64,000 nt of DNA from UBA57 sp963577725. GTDB lineage: Archaea; Thermoproteota; Nitrososphaeria; Nitrososphaerales; UBA57. The stretch spans positions 1 to 64,000 of the forward strand of contig JAKZTE010000001.1 of NCBI GenBank assembly GCA_047517285.1, given 5' to 3'. The stretch's first letter is position 1. Each line of letters opens with the position of its first letter. The notes beneath the pieces are model-generated. The model worked only from the letters and a program-made list of their open reading frames with translations. It was not told the DNA's origin and searched no databases. Shown here in pieces: positions 16,412-24,372 of this stretch. The translations under genes and the position numbers were made by a program.

Positions 16412-16577
16412 AAATCAACATATGTTTATCTAATAAAAATTACTTGTAGAAGTTGCATAATTTCACATAACACATAATTTTGCAACGTCAGAGGCGTGAA
16501 TCTTTTTTTACTGTTAAAGAAGACAAAAAATTCTTTATTTGATATTTTTTATAATAAAATCATAATTCTATCTAACT
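16412..16577. other. AT-rich junction between host genes and inositol cassette
   Basis: This 166-base gap joins lhgO (typical base content) and the higher-GC inositol cassette. It holds a T8 run near 16504 that may end the cassette transcript only if read in the other direction, and an imperfect inverted repeat with outer arms GTTGCA (near 16451) and TGCAAC (near 16481). No integrase, transposase or target duplication was seen. Confidence 0.3.
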
Positions 16578-17978
16578 TCATACATTGTCGGTACTTGTGA
16601 ATGACGAAGGGTTGTATGCCATTTTGATGATAGTTTGCAACACGGCAAGGTGAGTTAATGACCCAATGGCTAGCAGCGCCACAAATGGCTGTCCTATTAC
16701 AGCACCGATTGCAATGACAAGAATTCGAAGATCACGCCTTCTGAGTTTAGTAGCAAGATTATTGTTTGGATACGGGCGATGAAACCGAATTTGGAATTCC
16801 TTATTGATATAGCTTGATGTGAGAAAGCTGACTGTTGCAATAAAGCCGACTGGCCAAATCCAGACCGAGTCGTACATTTGTGATGCAGCGAAGATAACGG
16901 CAAATCCAATCGCCAAATCAGAATATCGATCCAACACAGTATCTAGCCAAGCGCCTTGTGGACTTTGAAGTAACTTGATTCGCGCAATTTCACCGTCGCA
17001 ACCATCAACTATAGAGGCGATCTGAATGATTATTCCTCCGGCAACCCAAAACCATGGATTAGTGGTAGATAAGCCGACCGCACCAAGCAACCCAATGAAG
17101 AAGGATAGCAGCGTGATATGATTAGGTGTGAGGGGTGTTTTTGACAGAACCACTGAAAAGCGACGGGAGAGCGGACGGTTTATGTACTGAGAAACGAAGC
17201 CATCTTCTCCTCCCTCCTTCGACATGATTGAGTCGATTTGGCACGTCGCCTCCTTGAATGCTTCCGGAGTATCCACATCGAGCCAAAGCTTGCCCGTCAC
17301 ATCAATTGCACGAACTTTTCCTTGGGCTATGCACTCTTTGATACCGTCCGTTAACGAGAAATTACCTTGTTTATGCGCTAATGCTAGTCCCTCGAATAGC
17401 TTTAATGTACAATAAAAGAGTCCCGTGTCGCTCCCATTCCAAGTTGTGAGGTCTTTTCCAATAGATGCAATTCTCCCTTTAAACACATTTACCTTTGTGA
17501 GATCAGAAAGCCTGAACACGTTTTTAGTATTATGATCGACGGCGAGTGCGATTTCATTTTGCGCTAGTGGTTCGGCTAACACATTTCGGATCATTTCTGG
17601 GGCTAGCAAATGATCAACCATAGTTAAAAGAAACGGGCTGTTGCCAATCAATGGAGCGGCGGCAATTGCGGAACAGCCATTGCCTTTTTTCCAGTTTGCA
17701 GCCTTAACAAAAGAGATATCACAGTGGCGTTGTTTTGCAATGCGCTCAAATTCACGCTGGACAATCATTGCGTTATATCCAAGAACAACAACAAATCGTT
17801 CTACGCCTGCCGCGAGTAGTTGTGCTACAGACCTCTCGGCAATCGAAAGACCGCGCAAGAGAACAAGCGGTTTTGGCACGGATGAACGTTCACTCCGTAA
17901 GCGACTCCCTTCACCGGCAGCAAGGATCACAGCCACCGGACTATTGCTTTTTCCTGATAAAATTTTATTTAAGTACAT
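16578..17978 (-). CDS. Bifunctional inositol-1-phosphate cytidylyltransferase / CDP-inositol myo-inositolphosphotransferase (IPCT/DIPPS)
   Basis: About 466 residues from the ATG at 17978; an upstream TTG at 17996 would add six. The N-terminal half is a nucleotidyltransferase (VAVILAAGEGSRL, SVPKPLV, TMVDHLL), which would activate inositol-1-phosphate with CTP. The C-terminal half is a CDP-alcohol phosphatidyltransferase with five or more membrane segments and the complete signature DGEIAR-x8-G-x3-D-x3-D near residues 330-355. This fusion is known from organisms that make di-myo-inositol phosphate; an inositol lipid product is the alternative. Base and codon use differ from the neighbours. The start overlaps the monophosphatase stop by 14 bases. 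Confidence 0.83.
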   Translation of the reverse strand: MYLNKILSGKSNSPVAVILAAGEGSRLRSERSSVPKPLVLLRGLSIAERSVAQLLAAGVERFVVVLGYNAMIVQREFERIAKQRHCDISFVKAANWKKGNGCSAIAAAPLIGNSPFLLTMVDHLLAPEMIRNVLAEPLAQNEIALAVDHNTKNVFRLSDLTKVNVFKGRIASIGKDLTTWNGSDTGLFYCTLKLFEGLALAHKQGNFSLTDGIKECIAQGKVRAIDVTGKLWLDVDTPEAFKEATCQIDSIMSKEGGEDGFVSQYINRPLSRRFSVVLSKTPLTPNHITLLSFFIGLLGAVGLSTTNPWFWVAGGIIIQIASIVDGCDGEIARIKLLQSPQGAWLDTVLDRYSDLAIGFAVIFAASQMYDSVWIWPVGFIATVSFLTSSYINKEFQIRFHRPYPNNNLATKLRRRDLRILVIAIGAVIGQPFVALLAIGSLTHLAVLQTIIKMAYNPSSFTSTDNV

Positions 17979-18768
17979 TGATAATCCTCTCAGCAAGTTT
18001 TTTCGTTGATGCGGCGACTAGGGTGGTGCAATCCTGTAGCGATTGAAATGGACCAAGAGCCCCGCCGTCGAGACGACAAATGTAACCGCCGGCCTCGGTA
18101 ACAAGTAACGATGCCGCGAGAAAACTCTCAGGGGTCAATCTATTCCTGACGTCTATGTGGGCATCTAGCGCACCTATGGCCACCATGCATAGAGCACGTG
18201 AAGCGCAACCGTAAACTCGTAATCCCGAGCAGGTTCGCATTAGTTCAGACAGAGAGGCATCTGGCGCCCAATGATTTAACTCACAGGAAACAAAGGCATC
18301 CTCAAGGCGTTGAATTTTCGATGTGGACAAGCGTTGGTCCCCTGAGTATGCTCCATTATTGCGTGCTGCAACGAGGGCTTCTGGTCTCGAAGTGTCGCCC
18401 ACTAATGCGTAGGCTACCTCGTCTATGGAGAGAGGCATCTGTCGTGGAAGCATTGCTAAAGAGATGGCGGATAGTGGGAGGCCACGCGCGAAGTTGTCGG
18501 AGCCATCAACAGGATCGACGATAAATCGGAAACCTTGTTCATTATGCCCAAATTTGAACTCGTTAGTCCTCTCTTCCGATTCTATTACGCCGCTTTCAAA
18601 ATGTGTTGTAAGCCATTGCCTAATCCATTCATCAGTAGCGATATCGAAGGATTTCTGGTCGTCGCCTTTCGCGTTAACTCCGACGGTTTTTCCCTGGCTC
18701 AGTTCAGGTCGTAACTGTTCGAGAACTTGTAGGGAATCAGCTTGAAGCTGTCGGAGTAACGTCAGCAT
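17965..18768 (-). CDS. Inositol monophosphatase family protein
   Basis: A 267-residue metal-dependent phosphatase of the IMPase fold. The metal and substrate motifs are visible: VIESEERTNEF near residue 58, IVDPVDGSDNFARGLPLSAISLAM near 81-104 (normally DPIDGT, here DPVDGS), and a late acidic motif at LDAHIDVRN near 205. In context it could take the phosphate from di-myo-inositol-phosphate-phosphate, or turn inositol-1-phosphate into inositol. It lies between the synthase and the fused transferase and shares their high G+C content. Confidence 0.85.
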   Translation of the reverse strand: MLTLLRQLQADSLQVLEQLRPELSQGKTVGVNAKGDDQKSFDIATDEWIRQWLTTHFESGVIESEERTNEFKFGHNEQGFRFIVDPVDGSDNFARGLPLSAISLAMLPRQMPLSIDEVAYALVGDTSRPEALVAARNNGAYSGDQRLSTSKIQRLEDAFVSCELNHWAPDASLSELMRTCSGLRVYGCASRALCMVAIGALDAHIDVRNRLTPESFLAASLLVTEAGGYICRLDGGALGPFQSLQDCTTLVAASTKKLAERIINVLK

Positions 18769-18800
18769 CTCCTAGAGATTCCAGTAAATTGAAGTATCGG

Positions 18801-19940
18801 TCATTTCATTTTTCCATCGATGAACTGTTCAAGTTCAATAAATGCTTCGCTATCACGCATCTGCTTTCGTGGATGTTTCATCATGCAGGCGGAAGCAGCA
18901 TCCAGTGGCCCGCCAATATTTCTGTCGAGTGCTAATTTGGCGCACCGTATGGCATCGATTACCACACCGGCAGAGTTTGGTGAATCCTCAACGGAAAGCC
19001 GTGCTTCGAGGTTCATTGGAACGTCGCCAAAACCGCGCCATTCCATACGAAGAAAGCAGACCTTGTTGTCATTTTGCCAAGGTACGTAGTCAGAGGGACC
19101 TATGTGAATGTTTTGATCTGGGAGGCGTTGATCGAGCTGAGACTGTACCGATTCTGTTTTTGAGACTTTTTTACTCGCGAGACGGGTCTGATCCAGCATG
19201 TTCAGGAAATCAGTATTGCCGCCTGTGTTGAGTTGATATGTACGCTCGATTTTTACTCCACGGTCGCCGAGCGTGCGCGTGATAATTCGATGTAAGAGTG
19301 TAGCACCGAATTGACTCTTAATATCGTCGCCCACTATTGGCACTTTTTTCTTCTCAAATTCATTGGCGAATTCCGTGTTAGATGCAATAAACACCGGTAC
19401 GCAGTTGACCATTGCGACGCCAGCATCTAGACATGCATGCGCATAGTGCTGTACTGCCTTCTCTGAACCTACTGGCAAGTAGCAAACAAGTACCTCTGCT
19501 TTGGATGCTTTGAGCTCTTCCGTAATATTAACGGATTCAGCTTCAGACAAACGAAAAGCACGATTAACTGCATAGTGCTTCATGTGACTAGCGACGCCAT
19601 CTAAGATGGGCCCCATTTTAACATTGACACTGGTTTCGGAAAATTCCTGTTGGAAAATCGTTGTGCAGTTTGGGCGGGCAAAAATGGCCTTGTTAAGGGG
19701 TTGTCCTACTTTTCGATGGTCTACATCGAATGCAGCAACAACTTCGATATCCTCGATTCGGTAACCGCCAAGTTCAGGGTGAATAAGACCGGCAGCTACA
19801 GTGGAATCCTTGTGCTGATAGTATTCTAGTCCTTGGACTAGAGAGCTAGCGCAGTTGCCAATACCGGCAATTGCAATTTTTATTTTATTCCTGTGTGGCT
19901 TCGAAGCTTCAGGATTGGACGATTCAATACTTCTATTCAT
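18801..19940 (-). CDS. ino1: Myo-inositol-1-phosphate synthase
   Basis: A 379-residue NAD-dependent enzyme that converts glucose-6-phosphate to inositol-1-phosphate. The NAD-binding strand KIKIAIAGIGNCASSLVQGLEYY lies at residues 19-41; GDDIKSQFGATLLHRII near 210-226, YQLNTGGNTDFLNML near 245, and the catalytic-lysine region near 270-300 follow. It is of the short archaeal/actinobacterial type. First gene of the cassette, 32 bases before the monophosphatase. Codons rich in G and C at third positions set it apart from the local genes. Confidence 0.92.
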   Translation of the reverse strand: MNRSIESSNPEASKPHRNKIKIAIAGIGNCASSLVQGLEYYQHKDSTVAAGLIHPELGGYRIEDIEVVAAFDVDHRKVGQPLNKAIFARPNCTTIFQQEFSETSVNVKMGPILDGVASHMKHYAVNRAFRLSEAESVNITEELKASKAEVLVCYLPVGSEKAVQHYAHACLDAGVAMVNCVPVFIASNTEFANEFEKKKVPIVGDDIKSQFGATLLHRIITRTLGDRGVKIERTYQLNTGGNTDFLNMLDQTRLASKKVSKTESVQSQLDQRLPDQNIHIGPSDYVPWQNDNKVCFLRMEWRGFGDVPMNLEARLSVEDSPNSAGVVIDAIRCAKLALDRNIGGPLDAASACMMKHPRKQMRDSEAFIELEQFIDGKMK

Positions 19941-20117
19941 TGATATTACTTTTACCTAAGAAGATTTTTACATTAATAATATCAAATGTTAATTGTTTGT
20001 TATTCAATAATAATTCACTTGTATTAATTAGTAAAGTTGACACTTAATAAGATTACAATGCAAATACTAATTAATTTCCTCTTAATGACGCAGTTTAAGG
20101 CCTATAATCCAAATTAG
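19941..20117. other. AT-rich upstream region of the inositol cassette
   Basis: This 177-base stretch has no open frame worth naming. It must carry the promoter of ino1 on the minus strand; several TTAATAAT-like boxes are present (for example near 19973-19985), but none can be chosen with confidence. The base content returns to that of the host here. Confidence 0.3.
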
Positions 20118-20330
20118 GCGAGAATTAGTGTTTCTAATGCAAATATTGCAGTATGTTACAAAACAGATTTGCTTGGAACAACTCGTATTTCTAAAGTATT
20201 TATTGAAAGCAATTCTGATTTAATCATTACAAAAAATATTAAAAATAGTCTCGAAATATCTCTTGACATGATTTCTGTAGAATCTTCTACTGTATCTTAT
20301 TTATTATTCCGATATAAAATTCATAATTGA
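20118..20330 (+). pseudogene. Possible gene remnant, open frame without a start
   Basis: A frame of 70 codons runs from just after a TAG at 20115-20117 to a TGA at 20328-20330. It has no ATG or GTG near its beginning, only an internal TTG at 20169 and an ATG at 20271. The product (ending FRYKIHN) resembles nothing I recognise. Composition is like other host genes. It may be the tail of a decayed gene on the edge of the inositol islet or chance. Confidence 0.25.
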
Positions 20331-20354
20331 TGGTAACTTGTATTACCATCAATT
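20325..20354 (-). terminator. Perfect 12-bp inverted repeat after RNase P RNA
   Basis: AATTGATGGTAA and TTACCATCAATT form a perfect 12-base stem with a six-base loop, just after the 3' end of the RNase P RNA on the minus strand. It may act as an end signal or 3' processing hairpin. A run of T does not directly follow, so a classical hairpin terminator is uncertain. Confidence 0.45.
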
Positions 20355-20357
20355 AAA

Positions 20358-20642
20358 CGCGTCTCGGTTGTAACCCTCTTTCTGTTTTAAGTAGGATTCA
20401 GCTTAGCGGCCTACCTGAGTCTCAATCAGGCAATCATAAACTCTATTTGGCCTTGCTCCATATGGGACGACCGTTTCATTCCTGATCCTGGAACCTCAGA
20501 TTTTCATCATCATTGTATTAACAGGTCTGGATATCGTTTCTGCTCCGTTGCCATCTATCTCTAGATATGTTTCTCAACATCATATTCCTGATAGGAGAGA
20601 GGAGTTTCCTCAGTATTACCGATACCTACACACCGACTCACA
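20358..20642 (-). ncRNA. rnpB: RNase P RNA (catalytic subunit)
   Basis: Read on the minus strand, the conserved RNase P elements come in the right order: GAGGAAACTCC (CR-I, 20611-20601), GGCAACGGAGCAGAAACGA, GAATGAAACGG, GGAGCAAGGCCAAATAG (CR-II/III region), GGTAGGCCGCT, and the 3' ACAGAAAGAGGGTTAC (CR-V). CCTCT after CR-I can pair with AGAGG of CR-V as P4, and TCGGT near the 5' end with ACCGA at the 3' end as part of P1. The RNA cuts the 5' leader from pre-tRNAs. The 5' and 3' ends are estimates. The distance from P1 to CR-I is short, so P2/P3 look reduced. Confidence 0.88.
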
Positions 20643-20656
20643 ATATTCTATATGAA

Positions 20657-21265
20657 CTATTTCTTGTTAAACTTATATTTTGACACGTAGGCATTGCCGT
20701 CTAAATAAAATCTCCATTCCTTTTCTACATCCCTGGAAATTCCTATTCTTCCCGACGATAGTACCTTTTCCGTTCGTTTTTCCGAATCAACAATAAATAA
20801 TTTTCCTTTCTTTGTCAAATCATAATTATTTAATTTTTTATTAATTTGTAATGCCTGTGAAATTTTTCCTGGACCATTAGTCAAATTCATATCATCTTTT
20901 CCTTTTCTATTTTTTATCATACGCTTTACTCCGTTAATAGGTTCTACTCCACGAATTAATACTGCTCCTGCATGATCAATTTTCTTTTTTGCGACTACAT
21001 TTAACATAAAATACATCCCATAAGTAAAATACACATATGCAAATCCATTCTCTCCGAACATAACCTGATTACTTAAAGTACGACCCTTACTTGCATGACT
21101 AGCTTTGTCATGTTCACCAAATTTGTATGCTTCAACCTCCACAATTCTTCCTGCCATATTCCCTTGCTTGGTTTTTCTTACTATGACTTTTCCAAGAATA
21201 TCTTTTGCTACTTTTATTGTATCTCTGTTATAGAACTCTCTTTTTATGGGTGTTAGTTCTTTCAA
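20657..21265 (-). CDS. 3-methyladenine DNA glycosylase (MPG/AAG family)
   Basis: A 202-residue base-excision repair enzyme that removes alkylated and deaminated purines. Family motifs: REFYNRDTIKVAKDILGKVIVRK at the N-terminus, GRIVEVEAYKFGEHDKASHASKGRT near residues 39-60 (with the general-base Glu in VEVEAY), YVYFTYGMYFMLNVVA near 76-91, and NLTNGPGKISQAL near 127-139. Length is normal for the family. It lies upstream of rnpB and 5 bases downstream of the nuclease-like protein on the same strand, which hints at a DNA repair pair. Confidence 0.92.
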   Translation of the reverse strand: MKELTPIKREFYNRDTIKVAKDILGKVIVRKTKQGNMAGRIVEVEAYKFGEHDKASHASKGRTLSNQVMFGENGFAYVYFTYGMYFMLNVVAKKKIDHAGAVLIRGVEPINGVKRMIKNRKGKDDMNLTNGPGKISQALQINKKLNNYDLTKKGKLFIVDSEKRTEKVLSSGRIGISRDVEKEWRFYLDGNAYVSKYKFNKK

Positions 21266-21270
21266 TTAAT

Positions 21271-21894
21271 TCACGGAAAAACTTTCTCGTGATTTCCCTT
21301 AGATTTTTCTATCAATACTGAAAAGTTAATTTTATTTGGTTTACCGCCAACTAAACCTCCTAATCCCCTTTTTTCCTTTGTAACGAATATACCATCGCTG
21401 CCCATACCTTGTACATCTTTTAATTTATTCACAATCTCAGAGACATCTGTATTTCTTGATACAACAAACGCACTTGTTAACTTTATTTCTCTCTCTTTTA
21501 ATATTCGAAGTTTCGCGATAAATTCATCTATTTGATTCCATTCATATTTATTCATCTTACAATCTACAACTACAAGTATATCATCATCTTCGTTTAAACA
21601 AACTATTCTGAAATCCCCAATATTTGGTACAGTGTGATCTATGCTAATCTTTGCTGATTGAAATTCATTTACTAGCCACATTGTGGTTCTAATTAACAAA
21701 TAATCATCTCTTTCTTCTTTATCATCTATAATTGCAGAGTATAATGATCGAATTGCTTGATCATTCATTTTACTCAAACTATTCATGGTACCTGCACCTA
21801 AAACCGACCTCTCCTTTTTGGCAATATAGTCAATTAATCCGGCGGGTATCTTTATCTTGAATAATTCATTTACCATTTCTTCCCTTGCTTTCAT
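21271..21894 (-). CDS. Uncharacterised protein, possible PD-(D/E)XK-like nuclease fold
   Basis: A 207-residue protein that I do not recognise. Residues 75-110 read ISIDHTVPNIGDFRIVCLNE-DDDILVVVDCKM, which looks like the beta-hairpin of PD-(D/E)XK nucleases with an acidic residue (GDF) and a later D-x-K (DCK). The following helix (QIDEFIAKLRIL) and strand (LTSAFVVSRN) also fit. Five bases separate it from the alkyl-purine glycosylase gene, suggesting a repair role. Fold and function are inference. Confidence 0.5.
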   Translation of the reverse strand: MKAREEMVNELFKIKIPAGLIDYIAKKERSVLGAGTMNSLSKMNDQAIRSLYSAIIDDKEERDDYLLIRTTMWLVNEFQSAKISIDHTVPNIGDFRIVCLNEDDDILVVVDCKMNKYEWNQIDEFIAKLRILKEREIKLTSAFVVSRNTDVSEIVNKLKDVQGMGSDGIFVTKEKRGLGGLVGGKPNKINFSVLIEKSKGNHEKVFP

Positions 21895-21980
21895 TTCTAA
21901 CAGTATCTGATGCTATTGTAATAAGTATATTGATAAATTTATTCTTTAAACTAAATAATGATAACTGTATCTTTAATTAT

Positions 21981-22229
21981 ATGGTCAAAAAAATTGCTAA
22001 TATTACTCTTGTCCATGAATGCGACGAAAAGAATTGTCATTTAGATAATCCGGAACAAACAAAATGGATAGAAAACATACTTCCTAAAGAAAAACTTGAA
22101 TGGAATTGGAAATTGACTGACATTAAAGTTTTTGACGTGACTAGTCCAAATCCTAACAATACGGATTCCTATATCTCAAGTATTCTGGATAAAAAATACG
22201 AAGATGAAGAATCTGATAATTCTAATTGA
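21981..22229 (+). CDS. Small conserved-looking hypothetical protein
   Basis: An 82-residue soluble protein starting MVKKIANITLVHECDEKNCHL. The frame is open for 32 codons upstream, but that part is hydrophobic, overlaps the start of the divergent nuclease-like gene, and has no good start, so the ATG at 21981 is preferred. It has two close cysteines (CDEKNC) and an acidic tail. No family is recognised and the function is unknown. Confidence 0.55.
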   Translation: MVKKIANITLVHECDEKNCHLDNPEQTKWIENILPKEKLEWNWKLTDIKVFDVTSPNPNNTDSYISSILDKKYEDEESDNSN

Positions 22230-22240
22230 TTATTATATAT

Positions 22241-22588
22241 TCAGATTCCTTCAGTTTCACGTTTTAACATAAACGCACCGTCTTTCATAATTAATTCAAA
22301 TACATCATTCACTTCAAACCTAACTGCTAATAGCTCATATTCTGCTTCTGAAAGAAATAAAGTCATTTTTGGTAACACCATTTCCCTTGAATTAACAGGA
22401 AAAACTCCAATTGATTGAAACTGAGAAATTATTCCTTTGACCATTTTTGATTCATCTGTTCCAGCCATTCCACCCATAGGACTTGAGGAATTTCTCTCAC
22501 GAACCTCCACTAATTCTATTTGTTTACCAGGTTGCGCAGTCTCAGGATCTGATACACTGCTGATTCTATGAACTCGTACTTTAACCAT
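22241..22588 (-). CDS. Small protein resembling arcadin-1 family (tentative)
   Basis: A 115-residue protein starting MVKVRVHRISSVSDPETAQPGKQIELVEVRE and ending in a strand-rich region with FLSEAEYELLAVRFEVNDVFEL. From memory this pattern (basic strand, DP...GKQIELVEVRE, later LSEAEYELL) is like arcadin-1, a small protein linked with crenactin gene clusters in some archaea and present elsewhere without crenactin. No actin-like gene is adjacent here. The assignment is weak; a conserved archaeal hypothetical is the safe reading. Confidence 0.45.
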   Translation of the reverse strand: MVKVRVHRISSVSDPETAQPGKQIELVEVRERNSSSPMGGMAGTDESKMVKGIISQFQSIGVFPVNSREMVLPKMTLFLSEAEYELLAVRFEVNDVFELIMKDGAFMLKRETEGI

Positions 22589-22689
22589 GTAGTATTATCA
22601 ACCTACATTATTTATATCTCTAAAGTTTTAAGAATAATATTTTTTACAATTAAACATTTATAATGCATTTTTATTTTAAGTTAATTTAG

Positions 22690-23886
22690 TTGACTAAATT
22701 TCTAAATCCAACAATTGACGATTTCTCAATCTCGCTGAAGGACGAGCATAAAGATATTCAAGAATTGGCACGCGATTTTGCAAATAACGAGATTGGTCCT
22801 ATTGCTAATAAAATTGATGCAGAAGACCACATACCTGATTCCTTAATAAAAAAACTATCAGAATTGGGTTTTCTTGGCGTACCATATCCTACCGAATACG
22901 GAGGCATCGGTATGGATTATCTATCAATGGCAATTGTTATCGAAGAATTAGCGCGTGTAAGTTGTGCTGTATCTGTTATTCCTGTTGCACATACTCTAAT
23001 TGCAATGCCTCTAACTAGTTTTGGTACTGAAGAACAAAAACAGCGATTTCTCATTCCTCTTGCAAAAGGAGAAAAAATAGGAGCGCATGCAATGACTGAA
23101 CCAGGTGCGGGTTCCGATCCTGCGGGAATATCTACAAAGGCCACAAAAGATGGAGATGATTGGGTTATTAATGGTACAAAAGCTTGGTGTACTAATGGCG
23201 ATATTGCAAATACATTTTTGGTTTTTGCACGTACATCTGACGAGCAAAAACGTCACATGGGAATGAGCGCATTTATTATTGAACGTGAAACACCTGGATT
23301 TACAGTCGGCAATCCTCTACAAAAAACGGGTATACGAGGATCCAAATCTGTTGAATTGATTCTTGAAGACGTAAAAGTTCCTCATTCTAACATCCTTGGA
23401 GAAGAAGGTAAAGGATTCTATGTTGCGATGGACTGTTATGATCATGGTAGAATTGAAATCGCTGCTCAAGGAGTAGGCATTGGGCAAGCAGCTATCGAAT
23501 CTGCATCTAAATATATTACACAGCGTAAAGCATTCGGCCAAACAATTATGGATTTTCAAGGTCCACAATTTATGTTAGCAGAAGCTACTGCTGAATTACA
23601 AGCTTCTCGTTTGTTGACTTATTGGGCAGCATCACTTCGTGATCAAGGAAAGGACTATGTTTCATCTGCTGCTATTGCAAAGATGTATGCTACTGAAGCT
23701 GCTGAGCGAGCATCTCTAACAGCAATAAAACTATGTGGTTCTGCAGGTGTTTCTACTGAATATCCCATGGAAAGATATCTTCGTGATAGTCAAATCACTA
23801 AGATATACGAAGGCACTAACGACATTCAACGTGTAACTCTAGGTAGATTACTTCATAAAGAAACTAAAAACGAATTAGGTCTTTAA
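22690..23886 (+). CDS. Acyl-CoA dehydrogenase
   Basis: A 398-residue FAD-dependent enzyme that oxidises acyl-CoA to enoyl-CoA. The N-terminal helical domain (LARDFANNEIGPIA), the middle FAD motif HAMTEPGAGSDPAGISTKA near residues 137-155, WVINGTKAWCTNGDIAN near 163, the AFGQTIMDFQGPQFMLAE block near 282, and IYEGTNDIQRVTLGRLL at the C-terminus with the catalytic Glu are all present. Chain specificity cannot be read; short or branched acyl chains are likely in an archaeon. The start is TTG, close behind an AT-rich promoter. It stands alone as a transcription unit. Local base content is higher than average, as expected for a well-expressed gene. Confidence 0.93.
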   Translation: MTKFLNPTIDDFSISLKDEHKDIQELARDFANNEIGPIANKIDAEDHIPDSLIKKLSELGFLGVPYPTEYGGIGMDYLSMAIVIEELARVSCAVSVIPVAHTLIAMPLTSFGTEEQKQRFLIPLAKGEKIGAHAMTEPGAGSDPAGISTKATKDGDDWVINGTKAWCTNGDIANTFLVFARTSDEQKRHMGMSAFIIERETPGFTVGNPLQKTGIRGSKSVELILEDVKVPHSNILGEEGKGFYVAMDCYDHGRIEIAAQGVGIGQAAIESASKYITQRKAFGQTIMDFQGPQFMLAEATAELQASRLLTYWAASLRDQGKDYVSSAAIAKMYATEAAERASLTAIKLCGSAGVSTEYPMERYLRDSQITKIYEGTNDIQRVTLGRLLHKETKNELGL

Positions 23887-23887
23887 G

Positions 23888-24310
23888 CTAATTACTTTCG
23901 ATTTCTTCTACTTCGTTATTAGATTCGTTATCTACATTCGCAAGTTCAACAGCATATTCTTGATCAATTACTTTTGCTGTAATTAGATTTACGAGTGAAT
24001 TTGTAGATGCTTCTCCAGTTACTTTTCCGCCCCTACCATGTATTTGACGCCATTTGAGGTTTGTACTTCCACTTTTAGATTTATAGATAATTCCTAAAAC
24101 ATCCCGTACATTGATAAAAGTTATATCCCGTTCTTTTTTCAATGTGACCTTGTCTGCTGCTTCAATGTAAATCGAACCAGTTTCTCCATCTTTTTCTGGG
24201 AACACTTCAGGGTCATACCCATAACTTTCAGGTATATATGAAGCACATGTACTATTAATAAGAAATCTTCTGAAGCTTTCTAATGCCGATGTTGTCTCTA
24301 CCTTAACCAT
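23888..24310 (-). CDS. Uncharacterised 140-residue protein
   Basis: A soluble protein that I do not recognise. It begins MVKVETTSALESFRRFLINSTCASYIPESYGYDP, has a central strand-rich part (GSIYIEAADKVTLKKERDITFINVRDVLGIIYKS) and ends with an acidic tail. The VRDVLGIIY segment and basic GRGGK loop could suit nucleic-acid or nucleotide binding, but this is only a guess. It is convergent with the acyl-CoA dehydrogenase, the stops being one base apart. Confidence 0.6.
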   Translation of the reverse strand: MVKVETTSALESFRRFLINSTCASYIPESYGYDPEVFPEKDGETGSIYIEAADKVTLKKERDITFINVRDVLGIIYKSKSGSTNLKWRQIHGRGGKVTGEASTNSLVNLITAKVIDQEYAVELANVDNESNNEVEEIESN

Positions 24311-24372
24311 AATATCATTATAATTATCTTATTAATTTAGTTTACGGGTAATTATATTGAAAAATATTATAT

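Larger units (their letters stand above)
16578..19940 (-). mobile_element. Probable horizontally acquired inositol cassette (genomic islet)
   Basis: Three adjacent genes form a complete route from glucose-6-phosphate through inositol-1-phosphate to CDP-inositol and a phosphodiester product. Hand counts give 25 and 33 G+C in the 60-base lines starting at 17581 and 17821, against 19, 20 and 19 in lines at 26161, 12241 and 41641. The islet sits between lhgO and the RNase P RNA gene. No mobility gene, direct repeat or attachment site was found, so the means of transfer is unknown. Confidence 0.55.

Noticed and set aside
16451..16486. Inverted repeat GTTGCA...TGCAAC at the islet border as an attachment site
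   Set aside because: The arms are short and imperfect, and no second copy or integrase was found.
17641..18046. Plus-strand frames in the inositol cassette
   Set aside because: They are long only because of the higher G+C; the minus-strand genes have clear domains over the same bases.
18801..19940. Second inositol enzyme as a general dehydrogenase
   Set aside because: The GIGNCASSLVQG motif and later lysine region are specific to inositol-1-phosphate synthase.
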